From: Embiotoca jacksoni
Taxonomy: Eukaryota > Chordata > Actinopteri > Embiotocidae
Reading direction: 5' to 3'
DNA: 64,000 nucleotides
NCBI GenBank assembly: GCA_022577435.1
Contig: JAKOON010000002.1
Location: 930,001-994,000 of the forward strand
Under the pieces are notes generated by a model. It made no database searches. It saw only the letters and a list, made by a program, of their open reading frames with translations, and was not told where the DNA came from. Made by a program: the position numbers and the translations under genes. Every line of letters begins with the position of its first letter. The stretch's first letter is position 1. Shown here piece after piece: positions 49,387 through 58,500 of the stretch.

Positions 49387-49550
49387 GTCTGTCTTCTCTT
49401 GATACTACTGTACACTTACTTTACTGCTATTTTGTTGCTTTTCTATTGTTCTATTATTATCTTATTGTTTCTGTATGCTGCTGTAGCGAAACAAAATTTC
49501 CCCTTGGGAATTAATAAAGTAACTACCTAACCTAACCTAACCTAACCTAC
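49387..49550 (+). mobile_element. LINE-type 3' tail ending in CCTAA repeats
   Basis: The stretch CTGCTGTAGCGAAACAAAAT followed by TTCCCCTTGGGAATTAATAA and AGT is the conserved 3' end of a fish non-LTR retrotransposon or its derivatives. It finishes in five CCTAA pentamers plus CCTAC (49526-49550), the short tandem tail such elements leave. The upstream part is AT-rich and the 5' end cannot be placed, so the start given is approximate. Confidence 0.6.
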
Positions 49551-50325
49551 ACCCCAAACCGCCATTGCAGGACAAAAGATAATTTGCAAAAATTGGCAAA
49601 AAATAGTAGTATACATCAAAATACAGGGTTATAATCTTACCAGGTGCCAATTAATATACCTTTAGCTCCTTAGGCTAATGTATTGTCAGATGTTGGCTAA
49701 ATGTTGCATTGATAGCCATAAGCAGCTGTACGCCAGCCAGTATTTAATATGGTTTAGATGTCTGAACCAGTTTTATTTATTTCAGCTTCTGCAGCAAAAA
49801 ATAACTTTAAACATATATCTGTTGTTAAACATACTATTCATGAATGAAAGTGTAATCATCATGTTACTTTGCAACTTGATCCTACAAATGTGTGCCGCAG
49901 AGCTCCATTGTACTGGTCACACACTCTAATCAAACCTGTTTGTATATTTTATTATTTCATCACATTGTAAAGGGAAAATTCTTTTCACAGTCGTATTATG
50001 GGGACTCACCGCTCCATTTGGGGGCAAAAAGCGAGTCGAACTAAACTATTACGACATTAAAAGAAAGCTACACTTTATTGCAGGCTAGGTTTAATTTCAG
50101 TGCTCTCGGCATTGGTTCTGTTGGTTATGATGACATTGTATTCAATAAAACAATTCCTGAGATCTCAGGATGTGGAGACATTGCTAACAATAAATCCAAC
50201 TGGGCAGCAGACACAAGTGATAAAGCAATCAGAAAGGTTGTGAAAGACAAACAAAGAAAAACTGTTATTATTATTATTATGAACCAAACTGTCATTCAAT
50301 GTTTTTTTGTACTGTAAAGGGTAAT
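49551..50325. other. Non-coding DNA between repeats
   Basis: No gene or named repeat. An ATT-rich run lies near 50267-50281. Confidence 0.5.
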
Positions 50326-50690
50326 TTTAGGGCCCGAGCACCAATGGTGCGAAAGTCCTATTGTTCTTCAAGTAATTATTATTCCGCTTTATTATTATTC
50401 TCTGTAAACAACTGCATTTTTGGAGGCTTTATCATATTAAAAAACTCAAGAAAGTTGATACACACATCTCTCCCGGCAACATTTTTTTTATTTTACTGGA
50501 GTCACGAATGGGCGTGGCCAAATGGCTCGCTAGCACCCCCTAAACAGATGCCCCGGCGGCTACATTTACCTACATGCATTAAATTCGGTGGACATGTGAC
50601 CAAGATGTTCAAAAAAGTTCCAAGGCACCATTACGTCAACTCAACAGGAAGTCCGCATTTTTTAATTTAGTTGGCATTTTTTGTGATTCA
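50326..50690 (+). mobile_element. GGGCCCGAGCACC-type teleost repeat
   Basis: It begins TTAGGGCCCGAGCACCAATG, with a perfect short dyad GCACCAATGGTGC (50338-50350), then CGAAAGTCCTATTG, two ATTATTATTC stretches and a GGGCGTGGCC block with TGGCTCGCTAGCACCCCCT. This arrangement is a recurrent dispersed repeat in fish genomes as I recall it. Class and boundaries are uncertain. No coding frame is credible. Confidence 0.5.
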
Positions 50691-50759
50691 CACATGTTGT
50701 ACTTTAACGAACAAGTTAAACAAGTTTAACGTCTTGAAATTTAGTCTGTCATCGATCTG

Positions 50760-50985
50760 TGTGCCCGTGGTGTGGCGGCCAAAAAGTGACACAAAAGTCA
50801 TATAGCATGTCGTCCAAAATGTGATTAAAAAGTCATACTATAGCATGTCGTCCAAAAAGTGAACCAAAAGTCATACTATAGCATGACAAAAATGACTTTT
50901 GCTATAGGATTACTTTTTTTTTTCATAATTTAGATGACATGCTATCGTATGATTTAAAAAAAAAAGATTGCCGCAAACATTCTTT
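50760..50985 (+). repeat. Fold-back array of GTCATACTATAGCATG units
   Basis: Three tandem units of about 34-38 bases share AGTCATACTATAGCATGTCG and TCCAAAAAGTG words (about 50797, 50831, 50869). The same word then appears inverted as GACATGCTATCGTATGA (about 50935-50951). The two arms could pair over about 16 of 18 positions. The same word occurs in both copies of composite repeat R. Confidence 0.7.
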
Positions 50986-51128
50986 GAATAGGAGATATAC
51001 ATGTTTTCAAGGGCGTCTGCAGTGATATTAAATATATTCCTGGAATGTGTAGTGTATGCAAAACTTTTTCAATTTCTCCAAACGTTTTAACTTCACTGAA
51101 AGTTGAATCACCATTAACAGGCCAAAGT

Positions 51129-51190
51129 GGAATTTGAACCATTAATAGCAACCTTGGTGAAGAAGAATCTTTTACCTGTTGAGTTAACCA
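51129..51190 (-). other. tRNA-like module on the minus strand of R copy 2
   Basis: TGGTTAACTCAACAGG and GGTTCAAATTCC are spaced as the A and B boxes of a tRNA. The equivalent in copy 1 is at 47732-47794 and retains both words. No acceptor-stem pairing is visible, so it is not called a tRNA gene. Confidence 0.45.
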
Positions 51191-51280
51191 GACTGTCGGT
51201 TGAGTCACTGGAAAGCTCTGAGTGAACTCTGTGAAACACTTTCTCCGCCGTGACTCATTCTTCAGCGCTGAAGATAGTCC

Positions 51281-51345
51281 AGTGGTCTGTGAACGCTGCT
51301 TTGGCTTCTTTGGAAATGACTTCATGAGGTAGCGGGTTCAACCCC
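51281..51345 (+). other. Second tRNA-like module of R copy 2
   Basis: CAGTGGTCTGTGAACGCTG lies upstream of GCGGGTTCAACCCCC with tRNA-like spacing. The B-box word is good; the A-box word is weak. In copy 1 the B-box has drifted to GGCTCGAGCCCC. Confidence 0.4.
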
Positions 51346-51714
51346 CACTCACGGTAATCCGCACAGTTCACGGAGGGCAAGTTTCCCTTAAGGTAAGCCA
51401 CACAGTTGCAGGTTTGTGTTGTAAATGCAGTCATAGTAATACCAAACTCAAGGTTGACAATACAAAATAAAATAAAAAACCTAATCCAAAAATCAAAATC
51501 AACAACAAAAAATAAAGAGTTTATCTAAATGTTCTTGGATTTCTGTCCAAACTACTACAGACTGTGTCCCCCAAAATCCCATTAATACATTTTAATGCTA
51601 TAGTATGACTTTTTTTTTTTTTAAATCATATTTCAGACGAGATGCTGTTATGACTTTTTTTTTTTTTTTTTTTTTTTTTCATATTTTGGACTCCATGCTA
51701 TAGTATGACACAGT

Positions 51715-51770
51715 GGTGCAGTTGTTAGAGCAGTTGCCTCAGTGAGAAGTAACTGGGTTCGATCCCATTT
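51715..51770 (+). other. Third tRNA-like module of R copy 2
   Basis: GGTGCAGTTGTTAGAGCAG precedes GGGTTCGATCCCA (B-box 51756-51766). It is the counterpart of 48249-48310 and is homologous to the head of the local SINE. Confidence 0.6.
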
Positions 51771-52172
51771 GAGGCATGCATGTCAGTTCAGAAATAGGTC
51801 ATACTCCAAAAAGTGACTCAAAAGTCATTTTTGTTTATAGTATATAGTATAGCCAGGGCAATGCAGCTAAGTTTGATGTTTCGTCGTGACACAGGAAGTT
51901 GATGTTTAAGGTGAAACGATGCTCCAAACTTCACGAATCTTTGCACATGCGTCAGGTACCAACTTTCATGAGTTTTTGAAGATGTTAAAGACGCCAAAAA
52001 AAGCTACTTTTTTTTTTTTTAAGAAGAAGAATAAGGAACGAGATTGAGAAAAAAAATTCAAACTGCAAGCGGGAATGTCCGGACCCTCACGTGCTGCACG
52101 TTGGGGAGCCAACTGCTGATTGAAGTCAATATTTTGGTGGAATTTCTGCAGTCATGAGCATCTATAGACATA

Positions 52173-53085
52173 CAGTAAGATCTAAAAGTCTGAGACCACT
52201 GGTGAAGAAACTTCTATTTTGCTTCTTTTTATTTTTACTATTTAGCATCTTTCCAGTATGAATGATAATAGAAGCTTAACAATTGTCCATTTTTAACAAA
52301 AATGTCCAAGGATTTCAGAGTATCTTAGAATTTCTTTGCCCCACTTTTGCGTTAATGACAACAGCACTCAAGCTGCATAGACTCCACTCCAGTCAAACCT
52401 GAGAACACATATTATCCCAGCATGATGTGACAATGTCACAAATAGCTTCTTGTGATGTCAGGAAGGTTTGGCTCTCAGTCTTTATTTGCTCTATAAATGC
52501 AATGTAATCGTCATGTGACTGTGGAGGAAAGTCCATGATAGTCTTCCTCATGTGGTACCTTCCAAGTTTTGAGGTGTATTTGGGCTCATTATTCTGTTGC
52601 TGAATGAATCCTTTGACACAAAAATGCAAACTAGAAGGCGGATCATGTCTCTGAAAAAAAATTACTTCTTGCTTAAGATGTAGTTGATTCATTGAAGTTG
52701 TCCAACTCCAGAGTTGGCAAAACAGTCCCAGACTTGAATTTTCCCACCACATTTTACTGTAGGTTTGATACACTGTGGTATCATTCTTTTTCTTATTCAT
52801 ATCCTCACATTCACCCTTCTGTTACTGACACAAATAGAATCATCAAACTGGACTCTTTTCGTTGTCCACTGTTAATTTCTGGTATGTTTGTCCTTGTTTC
52901 TCCCTCCTGATTAATGGTTTAGAGACTCATCCTCTGAGACCAACACTAGACAGCCTTTTAATTTTACAGTCTTTGGAGTCTTGTGTTATTTAATTAACAG
53001 AAATCTGCCATAAAGTTGCTTTTCTATTTCTCAGTGAACAAAGCTTGTATTGAGCTTGTGATGGTGTGGTCTCTTTTGGTCTCCA
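52173..53085 (-). mobile_element. Deleted Tc1-like transposon
   Basis: The left end, just after a TA dinucleotide, reads CAGTAAGATCTAAAAGTCTG followed by AGACCAC. The right side has GTGGTCTCTTTTGGTCTC near 53066-53083, an imperfect inverse. Between them, on the minus strand, lies a decayed Tc1-type transposase. The whole is only about 0.9 kb against the 1.3-1.6 kb usual for Tc1 elements, and the DNA-binding N-terminal region is missing, so this is an internally deleted, dead copy. The right boundary is approximate. Confidence 0.75.
52393..52960 (-). pseudogene. Tc1-like transposase relic
   Basis: The minus-strand reading, with frameshifts, shows Tc1 landmarks in order. There is a basic GLRG-VSKPLIRREKQ segment, an MNKKK-type linker, KMWWENSSLGLFCQ (the GGGSVMVWGCF region of the family), then GFIQQQNNEPKYTSKL, which corresponds to the FQQDNDPKHTSKL motif with the second catalytic Asp replaced. 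FPPQSHDDY follows, in place of the PPQSPDLNPIE motif with the last catalytic acid. The longest uninterrupted frame is 52393-52800 (135 codons). Loss of the catalytic Asp and frame breaks mean no activity. Confidence 0.75.
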
Positions 53086-53149
53086 TTTGGCCTGCTTTGG
53101 ATACAACCGAACCATCATAGAAACCATCATTCAAGAATGTGGGAAAAAA

Positions 53150-53440
53150 ATGGATGCAGTCTCAATGCAAAAGTACTTCAAAGTGCAATACGACTTAGGG
53201 CCACTAGGGGCTGCTTCCAAAACACCTCTGGCTTCAGTCGACTCTCATTCAAAAAACATCCACCTCTCTCTCATGAAATACTAAGTCAATACATTTATTT
53301 CACAAGTCATTATGGTGTCATCAGCCAAATTCACTCCTTCTGATCAGTGCTCTGGTGATCCTTCTGAAAATAATTCCATGACTATTTAAATAATAGGCCT
53401 CAACGAGAGCTATGTTTCGGAGCGTAACTGGTTTGATAAA
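53150..53440 (+). repeat. Dispersed repeat family F1, copy C
   Basis: Collinear with copy B: AAAAATGGATG, ACTTCAAAGTGCAA, GGGCCACTAGGGGCTGCTTCC, GAAATACTAAGTCA, GATCAGTGCTCTGG, CTGAAAATAATTCCATGA and TAGGCCTCAA, then a poly-A run (53438-53457) where copy B goes on with its GATTGACA block. It lies directly next to the Tc1-like element. Confidence 0.65.
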
Positions 53441-53457
53441 AAAAAAAAAAAAAAAAA

Positions 53458-54439
53458 GTCTCTGATGAGTCAATCAAATGCACCTTATTGTCACCTGAAG
53501 ACTGTTTCACTAAAGGGATACAACTCAAGGAAGTCTGGCCTTTTGTACACAGGCATTAACACGACCAATGAGACAATTATGCTTCAATTTGACTACTGAC
53601 CTACAAATAGTCCAGAATCTCAAATATATATTCTCTATTTTTCATATTGGAACTTTGACATGTTTCTAAATCCGCAAACGTTTTGATGATATTCAGGTTT
53701 ACATTAATATAGGACACATTTTCAATGTGGTCTCACCTTTTTAGACCCTAATAAAACTTTTTTCCCCAGAGAAAGGGCTTTTTTTTTTTTTTTTTTTTTA
53801 CTTCGTGGCTCCCGCAGCAGTTCATATTCACTCCAGTGTGACACACGCAACTACTACTCTGTACCTGGGCAGCTCGACATCCTAATCTCTCTGTTGCAAA
53901 CTTCCCACACAAAAAAATACTTTTTGTACCTAGCGGTTCCTGTATCAGTTTATCTTGTACTTTGCTGCTGTTGCAGCTTGACTTCCTCACCTCTCACTGT
54001 TGCAGTCTCACAGTGGATGAGGGGAGAAGAGTTAAGAAAGCTGAGAAAGAGCCCAAGCTGAACAACAATCCCCTTATTACTAGGACAGTGGGCAACTTAT
54101 GCATTGTTTTTTCCATGCTGTGAGTGGCTCTCCCGCATTGCTGCACGGCGAGTCCTATTGGTTAGAGGGGCAGCAGTTGACACATGACGCCTGTGTGGAT
54201 ATCCTTCAAATGTTAAAACACACTTTTGTGTACCTTAATATACTTGTTGCCTGAAAAACTGGACAAATAAAACAAGTTCCAACCCTTTTGAATTTCCGAT
54301 TAAAAAAAAACTGGCATTGAATAAAATGAAGTCTGATAATAGGGTAAAGAGGAAATCTATAACATACATACATTTTGCTTTAGCTGTAGTTTCAGTGGTG
54401 CAGTATGAAGACTGAACAGTTGTTGGGGGAGGGGAGAGT
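53458..54439. other. Non-coding DNA with a T-run
   Basis: No gene. About 21 T lie at 53779-53799. An 80-codon minus frame through it is an artefact. Confidence 0.5.
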
Positions 54440-54900
54440 ATCATTTATTAACTTTTCCCACCCACTACTTCTCTGCTCTCCTACTTTCCCACCGACCCTT
54501 TCCTTTATGCCTCCATCTTTACCCCATGCCCTCCCTCACACCCTCCTTGCTTCCTTCCCCTTCCCATCTTTCTCTCCCCGTTGCCCTCATTACTTCACCC
54601 CAGGCTTCACTTCTCTTACTTTCTCCTTACAACTTTCTCTTCCAGACTCACCACCATCTATCGTTTCTACACTTGTGGCTGTCCCCACTTCTCCGGCTTC
54701 CATTTTCATCAGGCAACTCCATCTCTCCCCCTACCTCACTCTCACCGATTCCTCTCCACATTAGCTTTTTCTTTAAACCTCTGTCCACCTCTCTCCCCAC
54801 CCATGATCCACTTTTCTCTTCCCTTTTTTCTCTCACCCAAAAATCTTCCATTCCCTTCTTCATTTACCCCATTTCTCTTTGCCCTTTCTCTGCATGATCT
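54440..54900 (+). repeat. Polypyrimidine-rich tract
   Basis: About 460 bases are dominated by C and T on the plus strand (CCTTCC, CTCTCC, TTCTCC words). All three plus frames are open for long distances (up to 191 codons from 54581) because purine-starting stop codons are rare. The resulting Pro/Ser/Leu/Phe-rich proteins are compositional artefacts. Confidence 0.8.
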
Positions 54901-56254
54901 GGGTCATCAGCCCCTTCACTTTTCTTTTTGTACAACCGAAAGGCAGAGACACCCACAAGCCAAACTGCCACTTACAAAAATAATCATTTCCCTGTCTGAA
55001 AGCTCTTCAGGTGTGCAGCAAAGGATCGGGGCCGTTTTACCCATGCACCAAATTCAGACACTAATTTATTTTTCTTACAAAGGTAAAAGCAGAGCAAACA
55101 TAGTTGTGAGCAGTGGGACCTTGGAAACAGTACAAAACCACATCACTGAAGGCTGATCTTAAATGCAAAGTGTCTCTACTGAAACACATCAGCTTGTGGT
55201 TAATGCACTTGTTTTTTGGAGCAGCCAATGTCCTTGGACTGATCCACACTTCTGAGTCCACCTCCACAGCTCTGTTGGCTTTGTGCAAAACTTTGAGAAC
55301 AACTCGTGTCATTTACAAACCCTTAAATATACAGAAACATTAAATTGTGTTACTCGAGATGTAAAAAGAGGTTGGGCCCACGTCTTGCTTCTTGTAAAAC
55401 TTTTAGTTTTAGCTAAATAAGAACCATTTTAAATGACTTACACTTCAAACAGTTTCGTCTTGTGTTTACTTGAATTTATGTTGTTTGATTCTTAGCAGAA
55501 TGATAATTAATACTACTTAAATACTTATTCAAACAAATATCTATTTTTCAAGGACTCCTTAACCACTCAGAACATTTTTCATTGTTGACATAACTCTCAG
55601 CACTGAAGCACTTGGAGTACTGAGGTCCAGTGAGGAGGCAGTTGGCACAGATCAATACATTGAGACACAGCTATCCTGAAGTTGTCCTTTAATTCAGAGG
55701 ACTCGTATTCAAGGTTTTTAAAGTAAACTTAAAATCTGTCTGTGAAACATACACAACTTTCATGAATACAAAAAATTATGGAATTTGCTTGACTCAACAA
55801 AAGACATGTAAAGTAAGAATAGTGTAAATTTAGGCTATGAAAATGTGTCTAAAATGCATTTGCCTTCAGGAGCTTCAAACCTTGATTTTGCAGTGAGAAA
55901 AATATTTGAAACAATCTAAAAGTGTACACATATGCCATACACTCTGTGTGGATTTGTGAGTAAGTTGGCGCTTCCAAATTACATCGCCTGATCAAAATCA
56001 GTGTCTTTGTTACATGCGTTTTCGTGAACAGTGGTATGTGCATTGACAATTTCAACATGGATTTGCACACTGAGCTCCCATCACATTTTGTGCAAACTCT
56101 AGAGATCAACAACAGAGACCCTTAAAATGTTCCAGATAACGTATGGCAACAAAGTAATGAGCCAATTGAGGCGTTTTGATTGGCATTCACATTTCAAGAG
56201 GGGCAGAATGTCACAGGCCAAGACTGACGAAGGCATGTCAGGTTAGGACGAGGA
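54901..56254. other. Unique non-coding DNA
   Basis: I see no gene. The overlapping frames at 55061-55343 on both strands have no motifs. Confidence 0.5.

Positions 56255-56294
<40 letters not shown>
56255..56294 (+). repeat. (CA)n microsatellite
   Basis: About 20 CA units. Confidence 0.95.
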
Positions 56295-56298
<4 letters not shown>

Positions 56299-58299
56299 AT
56301 AAAAGATGAAAATATCACATCAATATGGAAGTATGAGGGGTATTAATTATTGAATTGATACATGAAACAAATATGAATGGCATATTTCAGTCACATTTTC
56401 AATACTAGCCTTTCAACATTGACTGGCACTTTTATGACAGAAAACATCTGTCTTCTGCTGTGGTTAAAGGGCAACTGACAAGAAGATTTAGCCAATAGTT
56501 ACGTTTGCAACACATTCATTGTTGGAAATGTTTCCTTTGTAAATTCTGTTAAACATTTAAGAAAAACCAAGCCACCACAATGACTGAAAAATAAGAAACC
56601 TCATTATTGGCATTGTATTACAGGATCAAAGGATTATCGCATAAACACAGGATACTAACTTCAACTCTTTGGCAAATATGGTCCAATGGGATAAGACATT
56701 ATTATAGATTTGAAAGGGTTTAAGATTTAAACCCTGCACAGGTATGCATCCTCACAAAAACAATCCAAACCTACTTTACTCTAAACAGCAGAAAAAAGTA
56801 AGGCTTCATACAATTTTCTTACTATTCAACTTGTTTGTATTGTTTAAATTTGATATATCCCAAGGTAAATATTTAGATGTTGTGCAGACCTGGGCTTTGT
56901 AAAGACAACAATTTCTAAATGTATTGCACAACAACTGTTTCCTGGCATGGATTGCTGCACTCTTCAACTTACTTGATAAGTGTGTTGCTATGCCAACGAC
57001 TGATGATGAAGTGGCTGAAAAACTTTTCTGAATCATCTGTTTGTATTTCAACATTTTGAAGGCCATGTCACTGAAGGGGGGCTCTCTGCAGTGCAGATCA
57101 GCAATGACTTCATACTCTTAGACAAAAACACCATTTCAGATATTGCTTTACGTTTACTTAACTTGCTGAGACATTTGTGTTGATTCAACTGATGTAATGC
57201 TTTTACAATAAGAAAACAATACCAACATGTATGCATTATTAGTGACAGTAGAATTAGAAAGGACTTAAGCATTTAAATCAATATGTTAAACCAGTATGTG
57301 ACCAGTTCTTGGAAGCAGTACGTAGGCTACTAGTGCAAAGAAACAAAGAGGTAGAGAGGGTTATTAAGAGAAAAGTGAAAAACTAAAACCTACATCGTTT
57401 ATAACAAGTGCCGAGTCATCTATTTTGTAGTAATTGATGACTGCCTTGTCTTTGTTAAACTGTGGCTCTCTTTTCAGTTACACTCCACACACTTTGTGTA
57501 TATTTTACTTTTTTTTGCAGTCAGTCTTTTTGGTGATATGCACTCAGCTTTGCCCAACAATTTGAATTAGGATCTATACTATTTAGGCCCCGTTCTCCTG
57601 AACATGGTACTTAAGGATGTTTTGAGGCAAAACATTTGACAAAAATGCTGTACGTCAGTAATTGTAGTTTCTTATCATTTTGCGGTTAATTTGCCACAAC
57701 TGTCACATCAATTCTCGTTAGAGTCAATAATATTTTGAGAAAATGTTGCACATTACCACCCCCTGCTCAAAAGTTTCAGAATAAATTTTGAGTTATTTTT
57801 GAAAGTCGAGTATGTGGTTGCTAGTGAACACCAGCCTAAATAAACATTAGTTTCAATTAAGTATCTTTCCATCAAATTCTTTTTTTTTTTTTTTTTCAAA
57901 AAAATCAAAAACAAACAAAATTAATTTCTAAATATCTAAAACTATAAATTATATATATGAGCAAAAAAAGAAAAAATATTTTGCAAGGTGTGGTTTGCAT
58001 ACAAACCACATTTTTCTTTTTATAATTGTTACTTCGTTTAATAGAGACAAATGCCTGCATTTTAAACCATGGCAGCATCTCTTAGATGACTCCTCTGGTA
58101 TCAATATCTCAAGCACATTAGTTTAGATTCATCAGTCCAGACACCGATCAGACCGAGCAGCCAACAGAGCTCCCAGCTTTGTGTCTGAAGTTCACTATAA
58201 CTTTGCCTCTCTTTCTGTGGCTTGCTATCATTTATTCTGTATCCTGTGTTATCGCACCACATGCAGCGGCATGCAAAGGCTGCTCCCTGCTATGAACAG
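56295..58299. other. Unique AT-rich non-coding DNA
   Basis: Nothing recognised. A T-run followed by an A-run lies at about 57878-57912 and could fold back. Confidence 0.5.
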
Positions 58300-58500
58300 A
58301 CATTAACCATAGGATACTTTGGGGCTAACGCCAGATAATTAGCCTTTGCGAATATGGATAAAATCACATCAATAGACAGAAAGGGAAGGAGGGAAGAAGA
58401 CAAAGACATTATCTGTGCAGCTGGCATAGATTTCCTTGGATAAGACGGTTGGTCGACGTCTGAACGTTTAGTCTGTGGGTGTTTGGGGAAGCAGTCATAC
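58300..58500. promoter_or_regulatory. Candidate conserved regulatory block
   Basis: A non-repetitive stretch with CCAGATAATTAGCC, a TTTGCGAATATGG octamer-like word, GCAGCTGGC (E-box) and GGATAAGACGG. It is moderately CpG-containing within AT-rich surroundings, and enhancer-like by appearance only. Confidence 0.22.

Larger units (their letters stand above)
50986..52125 (+). repeat. Composite repeat R, copy 2
   Basis: Collinear with 47594-48600, but longer because of two T-runs (51610-51622 and 51655-51679) and an extra GAAGATGTTAAAGACGCC-AAAAAAGC section before the last block. It holds three tRNA-like modules. One is on the minus strand (A-like TGGTTAACTCAACAGG at 51175-51190, B-like GGTTCAAATTCC at 51129-51140). 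Two are on the plus strand (B-like GGTTCAACCCC at 51335-51345; GGTTCGATCCC at 51756-51766). GTCATACTATAG-type words lie in opposite orientations on either side of the last module. No protein is encoded. Confidence 0.8.

Noticed and set aside
49526..49550. Telomere-like TTAGG repeats
   Set aside because: Vertebrate telomeres are TTAGGG. Five pentamers directly after a LINE-type AATAAAGT are a retroelement tail.
50954..51325. 123-codon minus-strand frame inside repeat R copy 2
   Set aside because: The corresponding frame in copy 1 is not conserved as an open frame, and the segment is explained by tRNA-like and other repeat modules.
54581..55156. 191-codon plus-strand open frame, the longest in the window
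   Set aside because: Most of it lies in the polypyrimidine tract, where all three plus frames are open. The product is low-complexity Pro/Ser/Leu/Phe and has no domain.
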